The translations under genes were made by a program, and so were the position numbers. Source: Vibrio chagasii (GTDB lineage: Bacteria; Pseudomonadota; Gammaproteobacteria; Enterobacterales; Vibrionaceae). From it: a DNA stretch of 58,987 nt. The stretch lies in NCBI RefSeq assembly GCF_024347355.1, contig NZ_AP025469.1:1-58987 (forward strand), written 5' to 3'. The notes under the pieces were generated by a model, which was not told where the DNA came from, made no database searches, and was given only the letters and a program-made list of their open reading frames with translations. This document shows positions 35,501-42,934 of this stretch, piece by piece (the first letter of the stretch is position 1; the number at the start of each line of letters is the position of its first letter).

Positions 35501-38373
35501 GCGATGGCACGCGATGGACAACGCAGACCGCGCTAGACATCGAAAAACACATCCTAAGGAACATTGATCAAGGTAAGCACCAGCATACGCCTTTTGCATC
35601 AGCAAAACAGGTTGAGCAGTATCTTGCCGAAAAGCCCAGACTCACAGAGGGACAAAAAAGCAGCGTCACGCTCATTTCAACCACAAAAGACAGTTTTGTG
35701 GCTATTCAAGGCTTAGCGGGCACGGGTAAATCCACCATGCTCGAATCCAATATTGAACTTATTCAATCAGTAAAAGCTGTTAACCAGGAGAAAGCACAAA
35801 CGGTCATTGGCCTAGCACCAACCCACGCGGCCGTATCAGAACTAGAAAGTAAGGGCGTCAAAGCGCAGACCTTAGAAAGTTTATTAACCGAACTACGCCA
35901 GGGAAACCGTCAACCGAGTGATTACCAGGGTAACCTCTTCTTCTTAGATGAAAGCTCGATGGTCAGCAATAAGCAGGCCAAAGAGTTCACCGATCTCATT
36001 CTGGCCAGTCAATCCAAAGCCGTTCTTTTAGGGGACAAAGAACAGTTGCTGTCACTCAGTGCCGGTAAGCCATTTGAACTAGCGATGAGTCAAGGCCGAA
36101 TCGATAGCGCAGAGATGACCGACATTGTTCGTCAGCAAAACGACACACTTCTCAACGCGGCGCAAAACACCATTGACAAGCAACCAGACAGTGCGCTTGA
36201 TAAGCTCCAGAAACAGGCCCCCGACACTCAAGGAAAAACCCAGCACGTTATTTCAACACTCGATGAGCATGCCAAAGATAAACGCCAAGCGCAGTTGGAA
36301 GCGACTGCCAAACTGTCTTACGTTGTGGCCAAAGATTACTTAGAGCGGACACCAGAGACGCGCGACAATACTCTTATCATCGCCTACACCAACATTGAAC
36401 GTGATGAGATTGCCCAGCACATTCGCGGTGGCCTCATCAAAAACGGGGAGCTAGGTAAAGAGAACATCGTGGCGACACGCCTTCGCTCCGTGGGCGCAAC
36501 AGGCGAAGAGCTCTCCACCATGATGCCTTATCAAAAAGGCTTAGTATTAAGTACTAAGCCAGGGGAATACGCGACAATTACCGGTGTTGACTCAGAGCAT
36601 GGCATCGTGACACTGCAAAATGAGAAAACGGGTAAGACGGCCACTTTCTTGCCTCGAAACCGTGACCACACGTTTACGACTCTGTTTTCCGTGGCTGAAA
36701 AGCCACTCTCAACCGGTGATAAGATCGTAACGCGCTTCACCGATAAAACACGTGATATCAAAGCGAACGTCGAATACCGCATCACCCAAGCAACCTCCGA
36801 AGCCATCCTGGCACAATCACAGGCGGGCCAAACCCTGACTATCAACCCTTCGACCCTGCAAGATGGGCATTGGGATTACGCCTATAGCCGTACAGCGGAT
36901 ATGGCCCAGGGGTCAACCTATCCACACGTCATCACTGCGATTAAGAGTAAAGGGAGTTTGACCAATCTTAGACGTGCCGGTATCGATGTTACCCGTGCAA
37001 GCCAGCACATACGTCTCTATACCGATAACACTGAGCACCTGGTCAAAACCTGGCTATCCAAAGAAAGCCATAAATCGAGCGCGTTGGAAACCATAGAGCA
37101 AACGCCACCCACAAATACCGTGTATTTTAACCGCAATGCGCTGCCCCATGAGGACACGCGCTTTCAAAACTCCAATGGTGATTTTGATTATCAAAAATTC
37201 AAGAACCATATTAATGAGACCCTCCCTAAATATACAGAGAGCCTAGCGAAAGCATTATTAGGGACACCAAACATGAGTAAGTCGGATAGAGATTATCTGA
37301 CCTTCGGAATAGGTCAATCGGCCATAAAAGTAAGTTTAACGGGCTCCCACCGTGGTTATTTCAAAGATTACACAACGGGAGAAAAAGGCTCACTCGTTAA
37401 CCTCATAATGAGTCACAAAGACATTGGATATAAGGAAGCGATGAACATGGCAAACAGTATGATCAATGAGCCTAATAAACACCAATTATCAGAAAACCCT
37501 AATCACGATAAATTGATAAAGACCACGCCAAGACACATCGCACAATTTGAAGAAAGAGCCAAGGATTATATAAAACAGAGTCAACCAATCAACAACTCTT
37601 TAGCGCAGTCTTATCTGAATAAGTTGGGAATAAATAACATTGAGAATGAGCATGTTAAATATCACCCCTCGGTATACTCTTCTGAAGACAAAGCCCTTCA
37701 CCCTGCTATGCTGACAAATATCCACGACAAAAATGGAGAAACGAAAGCCGTTGAAATCACATATCTAGACTTGAACGGAAATAAAGATAATACCCTCGAT
37801 ATTAACCCAAGAGTATTGGGAACAAAATCGAAGCAATTTACGAAATTCCACGAAGGTGAACAGTTAAACGCAACAATAATTAGCACATCTATTGAGCAAT
37901 CCTATTTAATTAGAGAAGAGACTCAAAGCAAAATCGACATTATTAATGTCAACCATAAGAATGACATTCAAAATCTATCCACCGATGAATTACGGCAAAA
38001 TGTAATTATTGTCTTGAGTCAAGGCAATCAAGAGTTGAACCCGAACAACATTGAAAAAATTATGGAGAACTTTAATGGAAGAGACATTACTTTTATTGCA
38101 GAAGAAGATCTGCATCGCGATATTGAATCGTGTATAAAGCAACTGGATAGAGCTTCTAGCATCTCGGAAGAAGAAATTCCTGATGATATAAAACATGAAC
38201 AGTCGGAACGACTAGATAGCTTTGAATTAAATGAAAGAAAAGAGCAAGACAGTCAATCATTAGATTATTTCGACGACAGAAACATAAGTCAACAAAAGGA
38301 ATCTATCGCACTAGAAAAAGATAGAGACACCGATTATGAAGACAGAGAAATAGATAGAGAACTGGAACGATAA
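32599..38373 (+). CDS. traI: TraI relaxase-helicase with C-terminal primase-like extension
   Basis: A 1924-aa MOB-F relaxase (F TraI 1756). ATG 32599 follows TTGAGGAAAA; the TTG eight codons earlier is unlikely. Catalytic tyrosines are Tyr16-Tyr17. FDLTFSAPKSVSLLALAGG and QLHSHALAANMTR (about residue 172) form the HUH three-histidine site. A degenerate helicase copy (VLLIDEANKL, ~535) precedes the active RecD-like helicase with Walker A GLAGTGKST (~1037) and Walker B LFFLDESSM (~1114). From residue ~1514 the DNA becomes AT-rich and encodes a segment resembling primase/Toprim regions (GYFKDYTTGEKGSLVNLIMS). Confidence 0.95.
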   Translation: MLSISPLKSASGAAKYYLGEENPKDLPDVTLEKGDGDNYYLKEADQPETTFWYGKLADEVNLAGKPVEKETLESVLSGHLGQETIKGKRSNHKSGFDLTFSAPKSVSLLALAGGETQLIDAHNEAVKFALTEIEKDVAQVKVTHEKGVQEYENTDAMMFAVIRHKTSRENDMQLHSHALAANMTRDQEGDLRALSSCLKQKGGVINGSGERIYNFQKYYTSLYQSHLAKSAENLGFSMRGVGNGQFEVVGVPESLIDAFSTRKKQIDQKALDFGNTQTARDTAALDTRKAKTYHSHETLNHQWQTKIQEHGHEPTQLVSLAKRASTERVGPSTQEAKAAIHRAVEHLGQYKTTLHIEKIIEIAAADFTVGNTQLNALDLKQASDELIKSGQLIALQDKGQYTSKALLDNERALMDATLGRAHNMRTHVNPSVLNQLKASHKQQQILTDVYQSTKQFHIVNVHGDSKPMAQHLLNLGNHSHKRVHLVSPNAREKQNSMESVQRKSHTLSAWVSQLFSSEYRHTTHSLLNGDLPLTNKDVLLIDEANKLSANELLGLTEKAKQSNSKVVMLNRVTNRQGFKAHNAIELYRKGHVESHTWINGKSQDSQVNLHDNDTQRLARVYADLTDKDQTQVLATSGVEQRRLTEAIRTQLKNTHALSRIETTLFTQVPHFLSKAQQPLVQHYKPGMILTQWDNKQPQRFVIASIDKESNTMTALRQKDGQSIHFDPSTSEFKNRNMQLTKPESLNIAVGERIKAASHHKAAGLTAHQSYRVKALDKDTITLDHQGQTKTLPLTALKDAPLNYDYVHTASHIQSKSHTLLSAKAFTLSKPLLTELTEKSGRIDIFTDNMEKAHHALGKTQVTPSAIERVMTPNPVNDRYLNGRTANELKQDVNAALSALSREQSTPIIEKAVSFALNHLSEREAAFSQKALVIEAVRYAFEEAGTSVSKSHIEAELAKRSDTLSAHYSDGTRWTTQTALDIEKHILRNIDQGKHQHTPFASAKQVEQYLAEKPRLTEGQKSSVTLISTTKDSFVAIQGLAGTGKSTMLESNIELIQSVKAVNQEKAQTVIGLAPTHAAVSELESKGVKAQTLESLLTELRQGNRQPSDYQGNLFFLDESSMVSNKQAKEFTDLILASQSKAVLLGDKEQLLSLSAGKPFELAMSQGRIDSAEMTDIVRQQNDTLLNAAQNTIDKQPDSALDKLQKQAPDTQGKTQHVISTLDEHAKDKRQAQLEATAKLSYVVAKDYLERTPETRDNTLIIAYTNIERDEIAQHIRGGLIKNGELGKENIVATRLRSVGATGEELSTMMPYQKGLVLSTKPGEYATITGVDSEHGIVTLQNEKTGKTATFLPRNRDHTFTTLFSVAEKPLSTGDKIVTRFTDKTRDIKANVEYRITQATSEAILAQSQAGQTLTINPSTLQDGHWDYAYSRTADMAQGSTYPHVITAIKSKGSLTNLRRAGIDVTRASQHIRLYTDNTEHLVKTWLSKESHKSSALETIEQTPPTNTVYFNRNALPHEDTRFQNSNGDFDYQKFKNHINETLPKYTESLAKALLGTPNMSKSDRDYLTFGIGQSAIKVSLTGSHRGYFKDYTTGEKGSLVNLIMSHKDIGYKEAMNMANSMINEPNKHQLSENPNHDKLIKTTPRHIAQFEERAKDYIKQSQPINNSLAQSYLNKLGINNIENEHVKYHPSVYSSEDKALHPAMLTNIHDKNGETKAVEITYLDLNGNKDNTLDINPRVLGTKSKQFTKFHEGEQLNATIISTSIEQSYLIREETQSKIDIINVNHKNDIQNLSTDELRQNVIIVLSQGNQELNPNNIEKIMENFNGRDITFIAEEDLHRDIESCIKQLDRASSISEEEIPDDIKHEQSERLDSFELNERKEQDSQSLDYFDDRNISQQKESIALEKDRDTDYEDREIDRELER

Positions 38374-38382
38374 TCAGAACTG

Positions 38383-38412
38383 AAAGGGTAGCCCATGGCT
38401 ACCCTTTTTTTT
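38383..38412. terminator. Bidirectional terminator between traI and the relaxosome gene
   Basis: GGGTAGCC (38386-38393) / GGCTACCC (38397-38404) with a CAT loop and eight T on the plus strand. The stem overlaps the last codons of the convergent minus-strand gene. Confidence 0.85.
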
Positions 38413-38758
38413 CGCCTGAAAGGTATTCATCCACAACTTTATCGACTAAGGCAGTATTAGATTTTCTTTGTTCGATAGAATCGCTTTTATTTTTATAATA
38501 ACGTTCACCGTCGAAGCTATGAGCAAGGTTCAAATTTAAAACGCCCTGAACCTGCCTCACCCTACGATACGTTTCCTCCAACAGCTCACGATTGGATGGC
38601 CTGTCATCATCGCTCTCGTTAAGCTTGATGCGCAGTGCCAAGGTCAACAGTTGGCGAGTAGCTTCAGCGTCGCTAAGCCCTTCCTGATCCCGAAACTTGA
38701 TGAAGTCCTGCTCCAACTGATCCCTAATTGTGCTTTGTAACGAGTATCCTCTCTTCAA
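38399..38758 (-). CDS. Putative ribbon-helix-helix relaxosome protein
   Basis: A 119-aa protein. The N-terminus (MKRGYSLQSTIRDQLEQDFI, KFRDQEGLSDAEATRQLLTLAL) has the strand-helix-helix pattern of Arc/MetJ-type regulators, and a helical C-terminus follows. It lies between traI and oriT, where F-like and R388-like systems place oriT-binding accessory factors (TraY, TrwA). The upstream DNA is full of TCAATGA/TCATTGA sites, its likely binding targets. The functional call rests on position and fold pattern. Confidence 0.65.
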   Translation of the reverse strand: MKRGYSLQSTIRDQLEQDFIKFRDQEGLSDAEATRQLLTLALRIKLNESDDDRPSNRELLEETYRRVRQVQGVLNLNLAHSFDGERYYKNKSDSIEQRKSNTALVDKVVDEYLSGEKKG

Positions 38759-38775
38759 AATTGGCCCCTTTCATC

Positions 38776-38976
38776 CTCAATGAGCTTCAATGATAGTTCA
38801 TTGAACCTTCAATGAAAAGTTTTATCCCAAACCTCACGAATCCAATAAGACAGTGGCTTAAATGAACATTCAATGAAATCTCAATAAAATCTCAATGTAA
38901 TACCCTCCAGCCCTTTCTGGATTTGGGATCAATGACCATTCATTGAATATACATATTTTTTCATTGAAAATTTAAC
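38776..38976. repeat. TCAATGA/TCATTGA repeat array at oriT
   Basis: About eight to ten full or partial copies of TCAATGA or its complement lie between about 38776 and 38976 (for example TTCAATGA, TTCATTGA and CATTGAA), directly upstream of the minus-strand relaxosome gene. It is probably the binding array of that protein for oriT and autoregulation. The DNA is AT-rich, with one CCAG/CTGG hairpin near 38908. Confidence 0.65.
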
Positions 38977-39083
38977 GGCTAATTAGTTAAGATTTAGAAA
39001 ATTTTCCAGAGCACTCCACGCACCTCAAAAAACTCCATAAGATACTGTTTCTATTCATTTTATTTATTTTCAGACAACCATTT

Positions 39084-39120
39084 AAATCGAATTTCGATTT
39101 AGCGTAGGGTGTGGTGACTT
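39084..39120 (+). other. oriT: oriT nic region
   Basis: The perfect inverted repeat AAATCGA-ATT-TCGATTT (39084-39100) is followed at once by AGCGTAGGGTGTGGTGACTT. The F plasmid nic region has the same layout: an inverted repeat, then GCGTGGGGTGT/GGTGC. By analogy the cut lies between T39112 and G39113 on the plus strand, so transfer would lead with the 39-49 kb genes and end with the tra operon. Neighbouring traI is MOB-F, which agrees. Confidence 0.82.
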
Positions 39121-39286
39121 TCAAAAGCCTCCGACTTCTCGGACGCTTTCTATCAAGCAAAAGAATCTAATCAGTGGGATCTGGAGAAATGCGAAAGACA
39201 AAAGCCGACTAGGTGGCGATTGAGTCGGTTGAGATAGTGAGTAGGGATAGGACGGTAAGGGAAGGTGGACAGGGCATGACAGCAAA

Positions 39287-39313
39287 GAAGATGCACCATA
39301 ATGGTGCATCTTC
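39287..39313. terminator. Terminator at the oriT/leading-region border
   Basis: GAAGATGCACCA-TAA-TGGTGCATCTTC, a perfect 12-bp stem. A T-rich tract follows on the plus strand and a short one on the minus strand. It lies three bases beyond the transglycosylase gene. Confidence 0.7.
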
Positions 39314-39315
39314 TT

Positions 39316-39759
39316 TTATTTAACATTCCGCTGATAATAAACCGATTGGACTTTTTTAATGTATATTTTTCTAGCGCTCTCGGTGTGTTTAGAAAACCCA
39401 GCATTATACGCACCGACACTGTTCCAGTTATAGCCATGACTAGCAAAGTTTGAGCTTAATACCCACGCGCCCAAATGAACATTAAAGCAGGGGTCATAAA
39501 TGTTTGTTTCGTTGATATTAAAATCGGATAACTTATCAAACCAATGAGAATTAATTTGCATCAAGCCAAAATCACGACTGACGACTTGACCAGATTGATT
39601 TTTATTTTCATTGTACGCGTCCGGCTTTAGGCTACTCTCTACCGTAGCTATTGATTTTAAAAGTCTGGGATCGACGTTATAATATCGCCCTGCTTCATCA
39701 AAGCAAAAAGCTTTACTTAAGCACGGAAATAATAAAAGTAGGTAAAATAAGTTTCTCAT
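39316..39759 (-). CDS. Lytic transglycosylase (VirB1/P19-like)
   Basis: A 147-aa secreted protein with a signal peptide (FYLLLLFPCLSKAFCF). The catalytic glutamate is Glu41 in KSIATVESSLKPDAYN, followed by RDFGLMQINSHWF and SVGAYNAGF, the SLT-domain signature. Such enzymes open the peptidoglycan for the transfer apparatus. In F the equivalent (orf169) also lies near oriT. It is the first gene of the leading region. Confidence 0.9.
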   Translation of the reverse strand: MRNLFYLLLLFPCLSKAFCFDEAGRYYNVDPRLLKSIATVESSLKPDAYNENKNQSGQVVSRDFGLMQINSHWFDKLSDFNINETNIYDPCFNVHLGAWVLSSNFASHGYNWNSVGAYNAGFSKHTESARKIYIKKVQSVYYQRNVK

Positions 39760-39851
39760 TTCATAAAGTTCCTTTTATGTAAAGACCATCTTAAATGTTA
39801 CGAAATTCTTTTCAACAAAAAGCCATGAAATAAAATTCATGGCTTTAACAA

Positions 39852-40355
39852 TTACGCTGCGATCCTATTCTTCTGGCCTCGCCTCACAATCTGGGAACCG
39901 TGAGACTCTCTAATATCATCAAGAGACTTGCTTGATCCTATTCTTTTTGAGGTTCCTGTTTTGAAATACCAAGCAGTTTTGTTTTTTGAGTAGAAAAATT
40001 TACTATCTTTCAACTTTTCTTTGTGACGTTTTGTTTCTCCTGTAACCCAAATCCATGTACCACAAATTTCGATTATTAGACCATCTAAGTTTTTAATTTG
40101 GTCTATTGCCTTTTTAAGAATTTCACTCAAGTTTTCACTTTGACTATCAACTTCACCAGTAAAAGTAACCTCGTCAAACTTTTTAAGTGATTCCCAAGCT
40201 TGATTTAATAATTGGCTGAAATGAACGTCTCCCCCCTCTTTATCTGGGTGATATTGATTGATTAGCTTACGAAATGCTTTTTTAATTTCATTTCTAGAAT
40301 AGGTTTCGTTTTCTTTGTTCAGTTTCAGGATTGATAGCGCATCATTGATATTCAT
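39852..40355 (-). CDS. J-domain (DnaJ-like) protein
   Basis: A 167-aa protein. An N-terminal J domain of about 55 residues contains the HPD motif (QYHPDKEGGDVHF, residues 36-38), which would stimulate a Hsp70. The C-terminal half (IIEICGTWIWVTGETKRHKE, FFYSKNKTAWYFKTG) is a small domain also seen in phage and plasmid J proteins. It has a variant of the conserved leading-region leader (40361-40387). It may recruit host DnaK early after entry. Confidence 0.82.
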   Translation of the reverse strand: MNINDALSILKLNKENETYSRNEIKKAFRKLINQYHPDKEGGDVHFSQLLNQAWESLKKFDEVTFTGEVDSQSENLSEILKKAIDQIKNLDGLIIEICGTWIWVTGETKRHKEKLKDSKFFYSKNKTAWYFKTGTSKRIGSSKSLDDIRESHGSQIVRRGQKNRIAA

Positions 40356-40360
40356 TTTTC

Positions 40361-40387
40361 TTTCCTTGGTAGCGGCGGTATTGCCTA
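40361..40387 (-). promoter_or_regulatory. Conserved leading-region leader, variant copy
   Basis: On the minus strand GGCAATACCGCCGCTACC is followed by AAGGAAAG, the ribosome binding site of the J-domain gene. It shares the 17-base core with the leaders at 40861, 44639, 46323 and 47416. Confidence 0.65.
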
Positions 40388-40392
40388 ATTTA

Positions 40393-40854
40393 TTAGTGGA
40401 TGTCTTTTTTGTTTTCTATATTAGTTTTTATCTGGCTTGGTGTCTTAACCGGAAGGCTTGAAATGTTGTAATTGATTGCAGTTGCTATAAAACCATCTTT
40501 TGTTGATTGAAAAAAAATCGAAGGGGTCAGTGACTTGTATTTAAAAGTAAGACATACACCATGAAAGTTGGCATCTTGAATAAGTTCAATATTACCAAAC
40601 TTAACAGGAGATTCGTTTATGAACTCACTTTTAATAGCTAGAATTTCTTGATAAGTCCAACGGCGTTTTTTACTAACAATGGCTTTCATATTCGAAAGAA
40701 AACCGGATGACTTTATAGATTGCATTTCATTATCTATTGCCCCCGAAAGTGCATCACTTTGATAATCAGAAAGTAAACCAGACAGCGTTTTGTACCCTTG
40801 ATTTACTGGGATAATCGAAGGCAACTCTCTCTTGTAGAATTTTGGTTGAATCAT
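40393..40854 (-). CDS. Hypothetical leading-region protein
   Basis: A 153-aa protein (MIQPKFYKRELPSIIPVNQG...). It is basic in the middle (VSKKRRWTYQEILAIKSEF). No family recognised. It carries the conserved 5' leader (40861-40886) and precedes the J-domain gene in the same transcript. Confidence 0.65.
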   Translation of the reverse strand: MIQPKFYKRELPSIIPVNQGYKTLSGLLSDYQSDALSGAIDNEMQSIKSSGFLSNMKAIVSKKRRWTYQEILAIKSEFINESPVKFGNIELIQDANFHGVCLTFKYKSLTPSIFFQSTKDGFIATAINYNISSLPVKTPSQIKTNIENKKDIH

Positions 40855-40860
40855 TGTTTT

Positions 40861-40886
40861 TCTCCAAAGTAGCGGCGGTATCGCCT
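40861..40886 (-). promoter_or_regulatory. Conserved leading-region leader
   Basis: Minus strand: GGCGATACCGCCGCTACTTT followed by GGAGA. The A-to-G change in GGCAATACC is the only difference in the 17-base core from other copies. It ends six bases before ATG 40854. Confidence 0.65.
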
Positions 40887-40936
40887 ATGTATTTTTAGTA
40901 TTGCGGCTCGTTGCTAGTAGATAGTTAATTAAAGAA

Positions 40937-41305
40937 CTAAGTAAAATCCCAACGATTACAAAGCCACCATCCATCTAATTCGTGATCACTTCCCCAGTAG
41001 TCCATGCGCTCTAGCCGATCAAAAAGTGCTTGAGTTTCATGGTTAAGTAATGCATTTCCTGTAAATTTAGATGGGCTCGCAGAGATACGACCTTTGACTT
41101 TGTAAAGGTAGTCTGTCAATCCATCGTGCAAAGACTCGCCCATTGTGCAGAAAGCATCATGGCGCAATTCACAAGCTTGATCGAGTGAAAGACCTAGTCG
41201 GATCAGAAGAGGGATGGCGGGCATACTTTTGTGGTCATCAGCGAGCCAATTAGCTTGCTCTAACCACTCGGACATATCAAAGTTCTCTAGCTTGCACATT
41301 GGCAT
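40937..41305 (-). CDS. Hypothetical leading-region protein
   Basis: A 122-aa acidic, tryptophan-rich protein (MPMCKLENFDMSEWLEQANW...; C-terminus DYWGSDHELDGWWLCNRWDF). No family recognised. The composition is that of a possible DNA mimic, but this is only suggestive. It lies downstream of promoter P4 and of a 52-aa membrane protein. Confidence 0.65.
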   Translation of the reverse strand: MPMCKLENFDMSEWLEQANWLADDHKSMPAIPLLIRLGLSLDQACELRHDAFCTMGESLHDGLTDYLYKVKGRISASPSKFTGNALLNHETQALFDRLERMDYWGSDHELDGWWLCNRWDFT

Positions 41306-41382
41306 AATCCATCCCTCAAATTACGGGTAAACTAACAAGTAGGCGTTTCTATTTGGCTCGATACTGTGTTACATTCTTAAGT

Positions 41383-41401
41383 AAGGGGAACAAGTCCCCT
41401 T
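41383..41401 (-). terminator. Short hairpin between leading-region genes
   Basis: AAGGGGA (41383-41389) / TCCCCTT (41395-41401), just past the stop of the 52-aa gene. No clear T run, so it is a weak terminator or a processing hairpin. Confidence 0.4.
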
Positions 41402-41404
41402 GTC

Positions 41405-41563
41405 TTAAAAGTGCCTAACAAGCGTAACAATTGCGGTTGTTAGGAGGATAACGGTTAGTGGTATTTGGATTGCGAGTCTAATATTGTCTAACCGTTTATT
41501 CCTTATTTCGAGAATGAGCTTTTCATTCTCCTTTTCGAGTTTTTGCCTTTTTGTAAGTTTCAT
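41405..41563 (-). CDS. Small membrane protein, 52 aa
   Basis: MKLTKRQKLEKENEKLILEI starts a charged helix, followed by one membrane helix (IQIPLTVILLTTAIVTLVRH). It is the first gene after promoter P4, about 30 bp from the -10, with AAGGAAG/AAGGGG before the ATG. A similar 36-aa protein is first after promoter P5 (47752-47862). Confidence 0.6.
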   Translation of the reverse strand: MKLTKRQKLEKENEKLILEIRNKRLDNIRLAIQIPLTVILLTTAIVTLVRHF

Positions 41564-41593
41564 CCCCTTATCTCTTCCTTAAAAACTATATGT

Positions 41594-41622
41594 ATTTTAA
41601 AGGTTTAGCTTTAAAAAGTCAA
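41594..41622 (-). promoter_or_regulatory. Leading-region promoter P4
   Basis: -35 TTGACT (41617-41622), 17-bp spacer, -10 TAAAAT (41594-41599), reading leftwards. ATTTCC lies just upstream of the -35, as in the other four. It begins 24 bp downstream of structured element L1 and drives the 52-aa membrane protein. Confidence 0.75.
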
Positions 41623-41645
41623 TATGGAAATTGAATAAATAGAAG

Positions 41646-41840
41646 GTTTCGGCCCGAAGGGATAAGCGAAGCGAGACAGCAGAATCAAAGCGCAATAGAA
41701 CAGTAAAGCTACTGCACACCAGACGAACTCTAAGCGCGTAAAGGAGTGTTGCCTGACATATCGCATATGCCAGGCTTAGAATGCGTGAGAATGGCACACA
41801 GCGCCCCCAGGAGCCCAACCGCACCCTGCTAAGCCGAGCG
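41646..41840 (-). repeat. Duplicated structured element L, copy 1
   Basis: A ~195-bp GC-rich element without a convincing gene, resembling 47998-48191. Conserved blocks (CCCGAAGGGATAAGCGAAGC; ACAGTAAAGCTACTGCACAC; CCAGGAGCCCAACCGCACC) alternate with diverged ones. CAGTA-AAGC-TACTG is a hairpin in both. In copy 1 CTAAGC pairs with GCTTAG; in copy 2 one pair changes from A-T to C-G, although a second position becomes mismatched. It sits directly upstream of promoter P4. Confidence 0.7.
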
Positions 41841-41856
41841 AACCTGTAAGCGTGTA

Positions 41857-42243
41857 CTAGATCATACGTTCGCAATACTTAGCTAAAGTATTGGCTTCAT
41901 GTTGAGTTTTACAATCATGCAAGCACTCGCTCCCGCCATCGATGCAGTGTCCGAAAACAGACCAACATTTAACTGGCGTATCTTCTTTAAGATTACTTTC
42001 CAAAAAGGGCTCCAAAGTGATGTCTCCGCCCTGATTTTGGTGTTCAATGCAAAACATTACCTCGATACCATCGTAATCCGTCCAAACAGGCTCAAGCTCT
42101 TTTGGCATGCAATTCCAACCGTTGGCCAAGATATCGCGGATCAGCACATTATCATTTTTAGGGGAGCCTTCGGGTTCTAGCGTCGAAACGCTAGTCGCTG
42201 TTAAGTCATTAGAGACAGTTTGCTTGTCATGCGATGGAAACAT
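41857..42243 (-). CDS. Hypothetical acidic leading-region protein
   Basis: A 128-aa protein with a strong AAAGGAG ribosome binding site. It is clearly acidic (about 22 Asp/Glu to 9 Lys/Arg) and has six cysteines in the C-terminal two thirds. No family recognised. It is inserted between elements L1 and R1 and is preceded by a 103-nt nested hairpin. The acidic character would suit a DNA-mimic antirestriction protein, but no homology is claimed. Confidence 0.65.
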   Translation of the reverse strand: MFPSHDKQTVSNDLTATSVSTLEPEGSPKNDNVLIRDILANGWNCMPKELEPVWTDYDGIEVMFCIEHQNQGGDITLEPFLESNLKEDTPVKCWSVFGHCIDGGSECLHDCKTQHEANTLAKYCERMI

Positions 42244-42286
42244 AGTGGGTTCTCCTTTGTTGTCTGAATATCACTTTCTTTTTCGC

Positions 42287-42389
42287 CTGACTTCTTTTTC
42301 TCAGATTAGTGGTTCTCTTTTGCAATGGCGCGTAGCGGCTTCGCTTTACATTGCAAAAGAGGTTCCGTTCTGAGATATCTAGAAGTCAG
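42287..42389. promoter_or_regulatory. 103-nt nested hairpin upstream of the acidic gene
   Basis: Three successive complementary pairs nest in register: CTGACTTCT (42287-42295)/AGAAGTCAG (42381-42389), CTCAG (42300-42304)/CTGAG (42370-42374) and CTCTTTTGCAATG (42315-42327)/CATTGCAAAAGAG (42349-42361). A GC-rich loop closes it. As single-stranded DNA this would fold into a long interrupted stem like the promoter-mimicking hairpins of F (Frpo). Confidence 0.65.
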
Positions 42390-42934
42390 AGCAGAAATGG
42401 GAAGTGGTATGAGCAAAGGAGACAAGCCACGGTTTCAGCGCATAAAGCATTACTGTCTCTTATGGCGTAGCAGTGAAAGCTCTTGCGTTAAGGATTGTTG
42501 GCCTGGAACTTAGAGCCACAGCAAGCTTGCTTGCTATCAGTGGCTCAAGTTAGCGGTCAGAGGAGCGTAGCGACGGAAAGCCTGGCCGCGAAGCGGCAAC
42601 GCCCAGCTCAATAAAGTCTTTTAAAAAAAGAGGTGAATAAGTAACACAACCTGACACTTAATCTGCTGAAGAATGATCCGGCCCACTCCCCCGACTCAAG
42701 TTGATTAACTTTCCCAAATGTAATCCCACGAAAACGATGAAAAGCCTTAAATCGCTTTTGAACATTTTTTACTGAAGAAATAGCATGAGGTGTTACTTCT
42801 AAGTATCCAGGCCCACAAAATGCAGCTTACTTTGTTGGAGCCTTTGTATATAAAGAATGAAGTTTTGAATTGATATGATGTATTAAGTGTAGAAAAGTGT
42901 GAGCGACGTTAACACGCCGCCCACTTTGTGAAAA
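42390..42934. other. 545-bp intergenic stretch containing element R1
   Basis: It holds R1 (42485-42604). On the minus strand it also has a startless open frame of about 68 codons (about 42830 down to 42615), reading ...VKNVQKRFKAFHRFRGITFG..., which may be a gene remnant. Nothing else is recognised. Confidence 0.4.
42485..42604 (-). repeat. Duplicated structured element R, copy 1
   Basis: 120 bp, identical to 48277-48396 at 117 positions. It folds with GCGTT/AACGC closing the ends, a long inner stem (AACTT, GAGCCAC, AGCAAGC pairing with GCTTGCT, GTGGCTC, AAGTT) and GCCGC-GAA-GCGGC. The three differences fall in loops or bulges. In copy 1 it is separated from L1 by 644 bp carrying a gene. Confidence 0.75.

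Noticed and set aside
41597..41875. 92-codon minus-strand frame across element L1
   Set aside because: It lies wholly on the structured repeat and promoter P4, is not conserved in frame in copy L2, has odd composition and no ribosome binding site.
42485..42604. Element R as an integron attC site
   Set aside because: It folds well but lacks the paired RYYYAAC/GTTRRRY ends, and two near-identical copies sit in a regulatory context upstream of promoters.
42615..42830. Startless ~68-codon minus-strand frame
   Set aside because: No start codon and no recognisable family; kept only as a possible remnant in the intergenic description.
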